A program made the translations under genes and the position numbers. The notes under the pieces were generated by a model. That model made no database searches. It worked only from the letters and a program-made list of their open reading frames with translations, and was not told where the DNA came from. Source: Luteibacter sp. (GTDB lineage Bacteria > Pseudomonadota > Gammaproteobacteria > Xanthomonadales > Rhodanobacteraceae). From it: DNA of 64,000 nt. The stretch is taken from positions 22,018-86,017 of the forward strand of contig NZ_WNDO01000025.1 in NCBI RefSeq assembly GCF_009912395.1, in the 5' to 3' direction. This document shows, piece by piece, positions 44,930 to 53,653 of this stretch (position 1 is its first letter; each line of letters starts with the position of its first letter).

Positions 44930-45699
44930 CTGAAGCTACTTAGCACGCCCTGGAGGATCAGGCTCCATCCATCCACGAGGACGAACATGAGTACCTTGAG
45001 TGGCAACGAGATCGTCGCCGGCGGCACCATCAGCATGCCCAGGGACAGAAGCACGCTGGAGACTACGAGGTCAATGAGCAGGAAGGGCAGCAGGACGACG
45101 AAGCCGATCTGGAACGCGACACGTAGCTCGTTGAGGATGAAGGCGGGCGTGAGCTGAAGCAGCCCGACCTCGGAGGGCGACGTCGGAAGCGGCTTTCCCG
45201 ACAGGTCGTACATGGTCTTCAGTTCATCCTGGCGAACCTGCCTGAGCATGAAATCGCGAAGAGGCACGCTGGCCTTCGTGGCCGCCACGGTCACATTGAC
45301 CTTGCCTTCCATATAGGGGCCAAGGGCATCGGTCTGAATCTTCTCCAGCGTGGGCAGCATCGCGAACACCGTAAGAAACAGACCCAGGCTGATCAGCACC
45401 GGCGTCGGCGGTGTTTCCGGCATGCCAAAGGCGTGACGGATCATGGAAAGCACGATGACGATGCGGATGAACGCAGTCATGGAGACCACGAGCGCGGGCA
45501 CGAAGCTCAGGAGGGTGAGCATCGTGGCCATGCGCACGGTGTTCGATCCCGCATCGAGGTCGTTGATGTCGAACGGACCGTTGGCCGGTGCCGGCATCGT
45601 GGGCGTGGTTCCCGTCGCGTGGGCGACGCACAGCGAGCAAAGCAAGAGGGTCAGGCCGACCAGGAGCAGTCCCAGCGGGCGAAGCAGGCGACGCATCAT
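44926..45699 (-). CDS. fliP: Flagellar export protein FliP
   Basis: A 257-residue FliP, core of the export gate with FliQ and FliR. The cleavable signal peptide (LGLLLVGLTLLLCSLCVAHA) and the conserved stretches MATMLTLLSFVPALVVSMTAFIRIVIVLSMIRHAFG (about 70-105) and LDPALNELRVAF-like FILNELRVAFQIGF are present, with four membrane helices. The length fits E. coli FliP (245). ATG 45699 overlaps the fliO stop (ATGA). Confidence 0.95.
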   Translation of the reverse strand: MMRRLLRPLGLLLVGLTLLLCSLCVAHATGTTPTMPAPANGPFDINDLDAGSNTVRMATMLTLLSFVPALVVSMTAFIRIVIVLSMIRHAFGMPETPPTPVLISLGLFLTVFAMLPTLEKIQTDALGPYMEGKVNVTVAATKASVPLRDFMLRQVRQDELKTMYDLSGKPLPTSPSEVGLLQLTPAFILNELRVAFQIGFVVLLPFLLIDLVVSSVLLSLGMLMVPPATISLPLKVLMFVLVDGWSLILQGVLSSFR

Positions 45700-46019
45700 G
45701 GCGCATCTTCCGTGGTCGGCGTGCCGCTGGGTGCCTCGACCGGCGTGACGGCGATACCGGCTGGATGCGTGGTGACGAGCACGTGCGTGTGACCGTAGCG
45801 GACCACATGAACCGCACTGCGCGTATCGATGCGAATGCTTTCCAGCACGCGCAGGTTCGGCGTGGCGCCGGTTACCCGGTGTCGGTGGATGCGGCGGGCC
45901 AGAAAGGCCATGCCGACGCCGAGGGCAAGGCAAAGTACGAGGGAAAGGATCACCCGTACGTAGTCGATGCCGTTGGACAGCGGCAGCGCCGCTGCCTGCG
46001 CGATGATGAGGCACGGCAC
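45696..46019 (-). CDS. fliO: Flagellar biosynthesis protein FliO
   Basis: A 107-residue bitopic membrane protein: one N-terminal helix (VRVILSLVLCLALGVGMAFLA) then a short cytoplasmic domain with LRVLESIRIDTRSAVHVVRYG, the FliO pattern. It stabilises FliP assembly in flagellar systems. It is located between fliN and fliP, the classical order. Confidence 0.8.
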   Translation of the reverse strand: MPCLIIAQAAALPLSNGIDYVRVILSLVLCLALGVGMAFLARRIHRHRVTGATPNLRVLESIRIDTRSAVHVVRYGHTHVLVTTHPAGIAVTPVEAPSGTPTTEDAP

Positions 46020-46024
46020 GCGGT

Positions 46025-46333
46025 TCAGTCCTCCGAGCGGATCGCCGTGACCCGGATGCCGAAGTGATCGCCGACAGCGACCATCTGGCCGTGTGCCACC
46101 ACCTGGCCGTTAAGCAGGATATCCACGTCGTCGTGCGGGGCGCGATCCATCTCCACCAGGCTTCCAGCCTGGAGGGCCATGAGTTCCCGCACCGGGATCT
46201 CGCGCGTGCCCAGGCGGATGTCCAGGTTGACCCGTACATCGTTCAATAGGGCCGGATCGAGGCGCTTGGCCGCCGAAGCGTCGCTCTTGGGCGCATGTTC
46301 GGGCAGTTCGAGATGCATGATTTCTGCGTTCAT
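46025..46333 (-). CDS. fliN: Flagellar C-ring protein FliN
   Basis: A 102-residue protein that is essentially a SpoA domain: DVRVNLDIRLGTREIPVREL, QAGSLVEMDRAPHDDVDILL, VAHGQMVAVGDHFGIRVTAI, in the usual FliN order. It is slightly shorter than E. coli FliN (137) and without its N-terminal extension. Partner of the FliM-like protein encoded 16 bp upstream. Confidence 0.93.
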   Translation of the reverse strand: MNAEIMHLELPEHAPKSDASAAKRLDPALLNDVRVNLDIRLGTREIPVRELMALQAGSLVEMDRAPHDDVDILLNGQVVAHGQMVAVGDHFGIRVTAIRSED

Positions 46334-46349
46334 CGTGGGTAGTCCGGAA

Positions 46350-47129
46350 TCAATGAATGGGTTCGACGGAGGTGACGGCCATGACCATGCGGCTCTCCCT
46401 GCGTATCGGCGTGGCCTGGGCGACGGGGGTATGCGTGCCGTCGATCGACGAGGACAGCGCGAGCGACATCGGCTGGTCCAGCGACGTGCCGGTCACAAGG
46501 ACATCGCCGACGGCGAGTCCCGCGAGCTCGGCGGCGCTGATGTCGCACGACCCCGCGATCGCAGTGAGGCGGACGCGCGATTCAGCCAGGGCGGACCGTC
46601 GCGACGTGGTGGGCGTTTTCGGGTGGACGGTCGCCGGAGGGAGATTGTCGCGGATCCATTCGGGCGTGACGAAGAGGTGCAGCAATGCCTCGTCATCGGC
46701 CAGGGCGATCGTCACGGATAGCCTTGCCTGCTCGTGGTCGTCCGCTTCCCGGCCGCCTTCGTTCCATCCGTTTGTCGACAGGCCCTGGCCGATGCGGGTC
46801 ACGAGATCGGCGAGCATCGCATCCGAGAACGCCTCGACGATGTCCGCGGCGTGGCCGACGGGTGGCAGCGACATGCCGGTCGGCAGATCGAGCGCCTTCC
46901 GTAGCAGTCGGTTGAAGGATCGCTCCACCACGCGAAGTTCCACGCCTGCATCGTCGTGCCACCGGCGAACCGCCAACGTGCCTGACGCCGTATCGCTGCA
47001 GCTTGCGAGCGGTTCCGGCTGGACGATCCAGCGGGCATGCCATGCGTCGACGATGGTTGTCAGCGCGGCACAAAGGCGCGACAGATCGGCGGCGGACGTT
47101 GGCCACCAGGGGCGGTATGGCAGCGTCAC
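46350..47129 (-). CDS. Short FliM/SctQ-like protein
   Basis: A 259-residue protein between flgE and fliN. Its C-terminal about 75 residues form a SpoA domain (RVRLTAIAGSCDISAAELAGL, LVTGTSLDQPMSLALS). The canonical FliM N-terminus with the CheY-binding EIDALL motif is absent, and the GGNG motif of the middle domain is not seen. The length (FliM about 330) and single SpoA domain resemble SctQ of non-flagellar type III secretion, where a SctQ-like protein with a FliN-like partner replaces FliM. It probably builds a C-ring without switch function. Confidence 0.65.
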   Translation of the reverse strand: MTLPYRPWWPTSAADLSRLCAALTTIVDAWHARWIVQPEPLASCSDTASGTLAVRRWHDDAGVELRVVERSFNRLLRKALDLPTGMSLPPVGHAADIVEAFSDAMLADLVTRIGQGLSTNGWNEGGREADDHEQARLSVTIALADDEALLHLFVTPEWIRDNLPPATVHPKTPTTSRRSALAESRVRLTAIAGSCDISAAELAGLAVGDVLVTGTSLDQPMSLALSSSIDGTHTPVAQATPIRRESRMVMAVTSVEPIH

Positions 47130-48322
47130 CCCTGGTTACCCCGCATCTGGAAAAGCTGCACGAGCATCTCGTTGGCGGTGCTGATGACCTGCGACGACGC
47201 CTGGAAGCCTCGCTGGATCAGGATCATCCGTCCGAACTCCGTGGACAGGTCGACGTTGGAGCTTTCGAGCTGGCCCGACACCAGCTTGCCCACGCCTCCG
47301 GTACCGCTGCCGACATAGGCGGGCGGTGCGGTATGCGACGCGTCGAAGAGGCCGTTGCCCGACTGGTAAAGGGCCTGCTCGTCGGTGAACCTGGCCAGCG
47401 CCACCGTGCCCAGCTTCGCGTTCTTGCCGTTGGAATAGCCGATGGTCAGCGCGCCGGCATCGTCGACGGTCAGGGTCGCAAGGCTGCCTGAGGCATGGCC
47501 GTCGCTTTTGCTGACGCGCAAGGTCGAAGTGCTGCCGGAGGAGAAACTGGTCACGCCCGAGGAGAAGTCGAGCTTGAAATTCAGTGGCGTCGTACCGGCG
47601 GCGGCCAGGTGCACGTCCAGCGAATCCATGCCCGGTTCGGGAATGCCTCCGAGGAACTGCAACGGGCCTTCGGCGACCGTGGTCGAATTCTCGTCCGTCA
47701 CCGTGACCGCCCAGCGGCCAGGAAAGGTGGCGCTGTCGGGTTTGAAGGCGACGGTCAGCGTGTGCTTTCCGCCCGCGGCGTCATAGACCTCGACATTCGG
47801 GATCGAGAAGGCGGTGGCGCTCGAAGACAGGTTGTCCGTGAAGCTCACCGAGGTGGTCGCCTCGGGCGCGCTTATGGTCTTGCCGACCAGGGAAATGGCT
47901 TCAGGGCGTCCATTCGCACCCAGCGCGGCCAGCTTCATATGCGTCACCTTGTCGGTGATGAAGCCATCGTCGCCTGCGGTGAACTGGCCGGTTCGTATGT
48001 AATGCGTTCCCGTGTCGTCGACGACGGCGAGGAAGCCATCGCCCTGCAAGGCAAGGTCGAGCTGCCCGGAACTCGGACGCAGCTCGCCCTGGTGGAAGTT
48101 CAGCGATGCGTAGCCGTATTCCACGCCGGTGCCAAAGCGCATCGAGCTGGAATGATCGCTCGTACCCGGTGCGAACGACGGGCTGAAATACAGGTCGGCG
48201 AAGCTGGGCACCGTGGCCTTGAAACCCGGCGAATTCATGTTCGCCACGTTATTGCTGATCGTTTGCAGGCCCTTCGAATACGCGGTCAGGCCACTCATTC
48301 CGACATAGATGTTTTCGAGCAC
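47126..48322 (-). CDS. flgE: Flagellar hook protein FlgE
   Basis: A 398-residue axial protein, close to E. coli FlgE (402). N-terminal rod/hook motif MLENIYVGMSGLTAYSKGLQ and TISNNVANMNSPGFKAT; N-terminal D1 marker FATGVEYGYASLNFHQGELR-like TGVEYGYASLNFHQGE and VVDDTGTHYIRTGQFTAGDD; C-terminal coil QASSQVISTANEMLVQLFQM. This gene encodes the outermost structural protein of the cluster, since no hook-filament junction or flagellin gene follows. It overlaps the FliM-like gene by 4 bp. Confidence 0.95.
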   Translation of the reverse strand: MLENIYVGMSGLTAYSKGLQTISNNVANMNSPGFKATVPSFADLYFSPSFAPGTSDHSSSMRFGTGVEYGYASLNFHQGELRPSSGQLDLALQGDGFLAVVDDTGTHYIRTGQFTAGDDGFITDKVTHMKLAALGANGRPEAISLVGKTISAPEATTSVSFTDNLSSSATAFSIPNVEVYDAAGGKHTLTVAFKPDSATFPGRWAVTVTDENSTTVAEGPLQFLGGIPEPGMDSLDVHLAAAGTTPLNFKLDFSSGVTSFSSGSTSTLRVSKSDGHASGSLATLTVDDAGALTIGYSNGKNAKLGTVALARFTDEQALYQSGNGLFDASHTAPPAYVGSGTGGVGKLVSGQLESSNVDLSTEFGRMILIQRGFQASSQVISTANEMLVQLFQMRGNQG

Positions 48323-48334
48323 GGCTGATTACTC

Positions 48335-48742
48335 CTAACGGACCTGTACGACCTGGGACACCGTCGCGTTGGTGAGTACTTCACCACTGCTGGAGGTGAT
48401 CGTGAGTTCGGGCTGGTCGCCCTTGAACGAGATGCTCTTGACGGTGCCGCTGACCAGCGCCGTGCCGGTCTGCACGTCGACCGTGCGCCCGAGCAGGCCC
48501 ATGCTCTGAGTGGCAGCTTGTACGCCCAGCAGGTTATCGAGCTTCGATCCGGTTTCGCGCGACTGCTCCAGCGACATGAACTGGGCGAGCTGCGAGACGA
48601 ACTCGAAATTGTCGACCGGCTTCAGGGGATCCTGATACGTGAGCTGGGTCAGGATGATCTTCATGAGCGATTCGGTATCGAGGCCGCCCGCGGAAAGGCC
48701 CGCGTTCAGATCGCCGACGGATACGGGTGGGCTGACGCTCAT
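48335..48742 (-). CDS. flgD: Hook assembly protein FlgD (short form)
   Basis: A 135-residue protein carrying the N-terminal FlgD domain (ESLMKIILTQLTYQDPLKPV, EFVSQLAQFMSLEQSRETGS) and a short C-terminal beta segment (VSGTVKSISFKGDQPELTI). E. coli FlgD has 231 residues; the hybrid tudor-like/FNIII domain is mostly missing. It would cap the growing hook. It overlaps the fliK-position gene by 4 bp. Confidence 0.88.
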   Translation of the reverse strand: MSVSPPVSVGDLNAGLSAGGLDTESLMKIILTQLTYQDPLKPVDNFEFVSQLAQFMSLEQSRETGSKLDNLLGVQAATQSMGLLGRTVDVQTGTALVSGTVKSISFKGDQPELTITSSSGEVLTNATVSQVVQVR

Positions 48743-49410
48743 GGTGATTCGTCCTCGTGATGCGGATGTTCGGTGGTGACGCCGTTGACGGTGACGCGCC
48801 GGGGCGAAAGCCCATGACGGCGTACCTGCGCGAGCGCATCGGCGGCGGTGTGATCGGTATCGGTGGCGCCCTGGCGTATGACCAGGCTGGCGCCAGTGGA
48901 GCCTTCGGTCCAGGTGACGACGGTGGCTTGCGACTGCGGCTGTGCAGATGGTTCTTGCCACCGCGTCGCACTCCGTACCGGCGTCGTGCCTTCCGCGTCC
49001 TCTGCCGTATCCAGATGCGGCATGGCGGGCACCGACGCGGTGGCGGATAGCGTGGCCTCGCTGGTTTCATCGGGCATCGCGTAGGCCATCCTCGCGGACG
49101 ATGATGGCGTCACGACGGCTGAAGGGTGTTGTGGATCCATTCCCTGCATGGCAAGCGGGGCAGGTTCGTCCATGGCCGTCGGTATCGAGGTGGAACGGGA
49201 TATCGATCGTTCCGGTGCAGGCTCTTGGAACGCCGTCATGTGCTCCGTGGGAAGGTGCGGCGTGGGCTGTCGACCGGCACGCGAACCGGGCCACATGGCG
49301 TGTTCCAGGTCGCGAAGCGTGCTGTCGAAACAGGTTTCCGTGCCAAGCCGTTGACGCATGTCCTGCGCCGGTGGCGTGTCGGAAGGAAGCATGGCGTGTC
49401 CGATCTTCAT
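48739..49410 (-). CDS. fliK-position protein, poorly conserved
   Basis: A 223-residue protein between fliJ and flgD, where the hook-length ruler FliK would be expected. The first about 160 residues are low complexity and Pro/Ser/Thr/Met/Ala rich. The C-terminal part VVTWTEGSTGASLVIRQG and VRRHGLSPRRVTVNG does not show the usual FliK C-terminal signature (L-x-P-x-x-LG-x-V-x-V). It overlaps both neighbours by 4 bp. A FliK-like ruler is inferred only from position, length and low-complexity content. Confidence 0.45.
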   Translation of the reverse strand: MKIGHAMLPSDTPPAQDMRQRLGTETCFDSTLRDLEHAMWPGSRAGRQPTPHLPTEHMTAFQEPAPERSISRSTSIPTAMDEPAPLAMQGMDPQHPSAVVTPSSSARMAYAMPDETSEATLSATASVPAMPHLDTAEDAEGTTPVRSATRWQEPSAQPQSQATVVTWTEGSTGASLVIRQGATDTDHTAADALAQVRRHGLSPRRVTVNGVTTEHPHHEDESP

Positions 49411-49856
49411 CGGGCATGGCTCCTGGCCAGTCGTAGTTCCATCAAGGCGATATCGAGACGTTCATCGCGGTCCCGGCGGCGTGCGATGTCCGCCTGGTCG
49501 GCACGGCGCATGGCGTCGTTGGCGATGGTCTGCGCGCTGGCGAAGGCATGCAGTGCCGTGTCGGATGCCATCCTGGCTTCCGCGGCGAGCATGGCAAGCC
49601 GATCGGCCTCGTCCCTCGCATGTGTGGCGATTCCGGCCCATCCCGCCACCTGGGCCGGATCGAGGCGATCGGACGTCAATGCCTGCGACCATCCTCGCTC
49701 CAGCGCATCAAGCGTGGCTCGCTGTGTGTGCTCCACCTCGCTGGCGAGTTCGCTTTCGCGCAAGAGGGGCGCCGCCTCGGCGCCGCGCCGTTCGCGTTGC
49801 AACTCACGTATGCGAGCGATCTCGCGCAAAGTGACCGCAGGATGCCGCGACGTCAT
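49407..49856 (-). CDS. fliJ: FliJ-like coiled-coil protein
   Basis: A 149-residue, almost entirely alpha-helical, charged protein with long heptad stretches (REIARIRELQRERRGAEAAP, LLRESELASEVEHTQRATLDAL, LAMLAAEARMASDTALHA). This matches the antiparallel coiled coil of FliJ/SctO (147 residues in Salmonella), the export stalk that sits in the FliI hexamer. The assignment rests on fold, length and position directly after fliI. Confidence 0.7.
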   Translation of the reverse strand: MTSRHPAVTLREIARIRELQRERRGAEAAPLLRESELASEVEHTQRATLDALERGWSQALTSDRLDPAQVAGWAGIATHARDEADRLAMLAAEARMASDTALHAFASAQTIANDAMRRADQADIARRRDRDERLDIALMELRLARSHAR

Positions 49857-51172
49857 GCGCCATCTCCGATGGCTGCTTCCAGCGTGGCGCGGTCTTCCGT
49901 CATGCCGGTCGCGGTCATGCTGTCCTGGCGGAGGAAATCGATCAGCGCCGGGCGGCAGGCCAGGGCCTTGTCGAGCGCGGGCTGCGTTCCGGCGGCGTAG
50001 AGTCCGGATTCGACCAACGTGCGTGACATCTCGTAGTTCGATAGCTGCGCCACGGCCTCGGTGGCCAGTGCGCGTACGCTTGGCTCGTTGACCTGGCGAA
50101 AAACGCGGCTGACGCTGCGGGGCACGTCGATGGCGGGGAAATGCCCCTGCTCGGCGAGGGTGCGGCTGAGCACGATATGGCCATCGAGCAGCGCCCGCAG
50201 CGACTCCGCCATCGGATCGTCCACATCGTCCGTCTCGGTCAATACCGTCATGATCGAGGTGGTTGCGCCGCTGGATGCCAGCGCGCCACAGCGCTCCACG
50301 ACGCGGGGCAATGCCGCGAAGACGCTCGGCGTGTAGGCCCTGATCGACGGCGGCTCACCAGAGGCAAGGCCGATTTCGCGCAAGGCCTGGGCGTAGCGCG
50401 TCATGGAGTCCACCAACAGCACCACGTGTCGTCCCAGGGAACGGAAGTACTCCGCATGGGCAAGGGCCGCATGGACGCCACGCGCACGCATGACCGCGGG
50501 TTCGTCCGAGGTGGACACCACCATGACCGCACGCTTGCGCGAGGTATCGTCGAGTGCGCCCGACCAGAAGTCCTGGGCTTCGCGTCCACGCTCGCCGACC
50601 AGGCAGAGCACGATGACGTCGGCGCGGATGTGTCGGCACAGGCTCGAAAGCAAGGTGGACTTGCCGACACCGCTGCCGGCGAAGATACCGACGCGCTGGC
50701 CACGCCCCAGGGTGAGGAGACTGTCGATGGCGCGTACGCCGGTTTCCAGCGCCTGGGTGGGCGTGACCCGGTCCAGCGGCGACGTGGGTCGGCCGGCAAG
50801 CGGCCAGGTCGGTGCCCCATCCAGCATGAGTGGCTGCCCGTCGAGTGGACGTCCGAGGGCATCCACCACTCGTCCGAGCAACCTATCGCCGGTATCGACC
50901 TGTGCGCCGGAACCTGCGAGTTCCACGCGGTCGCAGACGCGCACGCCATCGACCGCGCCGTAGGGCATGAGCGTCACGCCAGTGGTGTCCACGGTACTGA
51001 TTTCCGCCATGAGGCTCCCGCCGATGAGACAGGTCGCGCCCAAGGTGCCCAGTGGACCGTCGGCCTCGATATGGGTGGGGCTCACGCGGCGCACCTGGCC
51101 ATAGGCGCGCGCGGTCTCCACCGCGCTCAACGCGGCTTTCCAATGATCGGGCTGGAAGAGGCCGTCGCTCAT
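49853..51172 (-). CDS. fliI: Flagellum-specific ATPase FliI
   Basis: A 439-residue export ATPase, related to F1 beta. Walker A is GIFAGSGVGKSTLLSSL (GKST at 170-173), Walker B is HVVLLVDSMTRYAQAL, and the ATP synthase signature appears as PAIDVPRSVSRVF. All catalytic residues appear intact, so export should be energised. ATG 51172 puts it 4 bp overlapping fliH. Length is close to E. coli FliI (457). Confidence 0.95.
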   Translation of the reverse strand: MSDGLFQPDHWKAALSAVETARAYGQVRRVSPTHIEADGPLGTLGATCLIGGSLMAEISTVDTTGVTLMPYGAVDGVRVCDRVELAGSGAQVDTGDRLLGRVVDALGRPLDGQPLMLDGAPTWPLAGRPTSPLDRVTPTQALETGVRAIDSLLTLGRGQRVGIFAGSGVGKSTLLSSLCRHIRADVIVLCLVGERGREAQDFWSGALDDTSRKRAVMVVSTSDEPAVMRARGVHAALAHAEYFRSLGRHVVLLVDSMTRYAQALREIGLASGEPPSIRAYTPSVFAALPRVVERCGALASSGATTSIMTVLTETDDVDDPMAESLRALLDGHIVLSRTLAEQGHFPAIDVPRSVSRVFRQVNEPSVRALATEAVAQLSNYEMSRTLVESGLYAAGTQPALDKALACRPALIDFLRQDSMTATGMTEDRATLEAAIGDGA

Positions 51173-51843
51173 GACGAGCGCAGGCGCTCCATCGTGAGGG
51201 CGAGCTGGCGGGCCTGCATGTCCAGGCCGATATCCATGCGACCGCTCTTCAGCTCCAGGAGGCATTCGCCCGCGCCGACATCGCTCGACACGCGCAGGCG
51301 CGACGCAAGCGAAGGTGGCAGCGTGGCGGCGAGCGCCTCCGCATCCTCGACATCCTCGACGGACACGTGGATGGCAATGACGGTGTCCGCCGCCAGATCG
51401 CCGACATGGTGGGCGATCGTCGCGGCGAGCAACGACGGACGAAGCCCGGCGTCGCCGATGACGCGCGCGAGCGCGGTTTCCGCGAGATCGAGTGCAAAGG
51501 CCTCCAGCTCGGTGAAACGGCGATCGACCTGTGCGATACCCCCCTGCAAGGCATCGAGGAACGCCTCGCTACGCTGGTTCCAGTCGCGCTGGAAACGCTC
51601 GCTGGCGATGCGCTCGCCCTCGATGCGGCCCTGTTCATGGGCCTCCTGCCGGTCTTCGTCGTTCTGACGACGAAGCATCTCTTCGCGGGCGAGCGCTTCG
51701 CGCAGGGCTTCCTCGACGCGAGCCAGGCGTCGCTCGGCTTCTGTCGGTACCGTCACGGCCACCGCTGGCGTCGGCGCGCTTTCCCGGGCGAGGTTGAGTC
51801 GTTGCGCGGAGGCGGATACCTGTGCCGCTTTCAGCAGGGTCAT
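51169..51843 (-). CDS. fliH: Flagellar assembly protein FliH
   Basis: A 224-residue stator-like protein regulating FliI. The middle is a long charged helix (EAERRLARVEEALREALARE, EMLRRQNDEDRQEAHEQGRI), and the C-terminal domain has LETALARVIGDAGLRPSLLA-type ALARVIGDAG and VEDVEDAEALAATLP, ending in GECLLELKSGRMDIGLDMQA, the FliH/V-ATPase E-subunit C-domain pattern. The frame is open to 51885; ATG 51843 gives the usual start. Confidence 0.88.
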   Translation of the reverse strand: MTLLKAAQVSASAQRLNLARESAPTPAVAVTVPTEAERRLARVEEALREALAREEMLRRQNDEDRQEAHEQGRIEGERIASERFQRDWNQRSEAFLDALQGGIAQVDRRFTELEAFALDLAETALARVIGDAGLRPSLLAATIAHHVGDLAADTVIAIHVSVEDVEDAEALAATLPPSLASRLRVSSDVGAGECLLELKSGRMDIGLDMQARQLALTMERLRSS

Positions 51844-52256
51844 CCCCGTGCTCCCCGGCGCAGGCGCCGACCAAGTCCGCGCCACGTCCAGCGTGTCGTG
51901 GACGGCGTCGTGGCCATCGCCATGCGGGGCGGTAGCTGCGCGACGATATCGCGCGTCACCTCGCTGAGGATTTCGCGGGTATGCGCCGTGAGCCTGCCGT
52001 CGCCGCCGTCGAGCCCCATCGACAGCCGCAGACGAGCGGACAGCGGACCGTCCACCGAATGCAGCAGCGCTTCGATACGTTGAACACCGTCATCGACCGC
52101 GGGCGCGGATAAGGGCTCGGCATCTTCTACCAGCGTCGCCAACCGTTCCCTTTGCGAGGGCGACAACGTGGACATGATCCACTCGACATCCTCGTCGCTG
52201 CAGGTGGCGAGCTGCGTCACGGCAAGGCGTAGCCGTCGCGATTCAATGTCGCGCAT
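51840..52256 (-). CDS. 138-residue protein at the fliG position
   Basis: This gene lies between fliF and fliH, where the rotor protein FliG (about 330 residues) is normally encoded. The product is only 138 residues, helical, with SDEDVEWIMSTLSPSQRERL and VEDAEPLSAPAVDDGVQRIE as its main readable stretches. The FliG N-terminal FliF-binding domain, the EHPQ motif and the charged C-terminal torque helix are absent. It overlaps fliF by 14 bp and fliH by 4 bp. Position also parallels SctK of non-flagellar type III systems. I cannot identify it by sequence. Confidence 0.55.
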   Translation of the reverse strand: MRDIESRRLRLAVTQLATCSDEDVEWIMSTLSPSQRERLATLVEDAEPLSAPAVDDGVQRIEALLHSVDGPLSARLRLSMGLDGGDGRLTAHTREILSEVTRDIVAQLPPRMAMATTPSTTRWTWRGLGRRLRRGARG

Positions 52257-53652
52257 GGCCGGCGTCCTCTTCGTCGAGCAGGTTACGCAGGCGAGACGCA
52301 AGCGCCGCCCGGTTCTCCACCGAAAGTTTCACTGGGGCCGTGCGCGATCGTCCCCTGCGGAACAGAGCGAGAGACGTAGCGCCCAGGGCGATCACCACCA
52401 TGGCCAGCCAGGGCAGCCACGTGTCGCTTCCTTCGATGGTCATCGTCCTGGCGGATACGGGCACCGCTGCCGGCGCCGGTGACGTGGCGACGGGAGTGGG
52501 TGTGGAAAGCCGGGCCGGAGCGGAAGCGAATGGCACCAGGGTGAGCACGTCGCCGCGCTTGGCGTCGAGACCGACGGCGGCGGTGATCAGCGCACGCAGC
52601 TTCTCGCGCTGGGCGTCATTCACCTCTCCCGCGAGCGCGACGCCGAGCGACAGTCGGCGGATGGTGCCGGGCGTGCCGACCACCTGCTCGAAGGTACGCT
52701 GGGTCGCTGTCGGCGAGGATGGGGTGGCACCACCGGACACGCCACCCGCAGGCAACGGGGGCAGGGCCGTGCGGCTTGTCGCGTTCACGACCTCCGCCGT
52801 GGTGGGCGCATCCGTAGCATGGCCGTCCGCGCTATGGGTTTCGCGGGTGATCCGCGACTGATCGTAGTCGATGTCGGCGGTCACGCTGACGGTCGCATGT
52901 TCCTGTCCCGGCACGGCGGCGAGCACGTCCATGACCTTGCGCTGGAGCCGGTCTTCGATCGCCTGGCGCAGGGCGAAACGTGGGTCGTCCACCACCTGCA
53001 GCGGCGCATCCGTACCCGAGGTGGTGCCACGGCTGTCGAGGATGGTTACGTCCGTGGGCTTCATTTCCGGCACCGCGGCGGCGACGAGTCGCTGTATGCC
53101 GAGGACGGTGGCAGGGGTGAGCATTTCGCCGTCGCGTACGAAGACGGCGACGGAGGCCTTCGGCGAGGCCTGCTCGCGACGGAAGATCGTCACTTCCGGC
53201 AGCGTGAGATGCACGCGGGCCAGCTCGATCTCGTCGAGGGTCATGATCGTGCGGGCCAGTTCGCCTTGCAGCGCGCGCTGGTAGTTCACCTTCTGGGCGA
53301 AGTCGGTGAGGCCCAGATCGGAATTGTTGAACAGCTCCAGGCCGACCACGCCGGACAACTTGAGATCGCCGCTGAGCAGCTTGACCCTTGCCGCTCGCGC
53401 ATCGTCCGCGGGAACGAGGATCGCCGCGCTCGACTCGTCCAGCCGATAGGGAATTTTCTGCTTGTCCAGTTCGGCAACGATGGCGCTGGCGTCACGTGGC
53501 TTCAGGTCGCGGAACAGCACCTGGTAGCCGGGGCGCAGGGTGACGAAGGCCGCCACCGCGATACCGGCAAGCAGCAGCGTGCCCAGGCCTGCATAAAGCC
53601 ATTGCCTGCGGCGCGACAGGCCATCGTCGAAACGGGGAAGTGCGACATTCAT
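52243..53652 (-). CDS. fliF: Flagellar MS-ring protein FliF
   Basis: A 469-residue protein, shorter than E. coli FliF (552). TM1 (QWLYAGLGTLLLAGIAVAAF), the ring-building motif region ATVSVTADIDYDQSR, the YscJ/FliF-type segment GVVGLELFNNSDLGLTDFAQ with KVNYQRALQGELARTI, and TM2 (WLPWLAMVVIALGATSLALF) are all visible. The cytoplasmic C-tail after TM2 is only about 35 residues; this is where FliG normally binds. The shortened tail fits the absence of a full FliG. Confidence 0.93.
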   Translation of the reverse strand: MNVALPRFDDGLSRRRQWLYAGLGTLLLAGIAVAAFVTLRPGYQVLFRDLKPRDASAIVAELDKQKIPYRLDESSAAILVPADDARAARVKLLSGDLKLSGVVGLELFNNSDLGLTDFAQKVNYQRALQGELARTIMTLDEIELARVHLTLPEVTIFRREQASPKASVAVFVRDGEMLTPATVLGIQRLVAAAVPEMKPTDVTILDSRGTTSGTDAPLQVVDDPRFALRQAIEDRLQRKVMDVLAAVPGQEHATVSVTADIDYDQSRITRETHSADGHATDAPTTAEVVNATSRTALPPLPAGGVSGGATPSSPTATQRTFEQVVGTPGTIRRLSLGVALAGEVNDAQREKLRALITAAVGLDAKRGDVLTLVPFASAPARLSTPTPVATSPAPAAVPVSARTMTIEGSDTWLPWLAMVVIALGATSLALFRRGRSRTAPVKLSVENRAALASRLRNLLDEEDAGHARH

Positions 53653-53653
53653 G

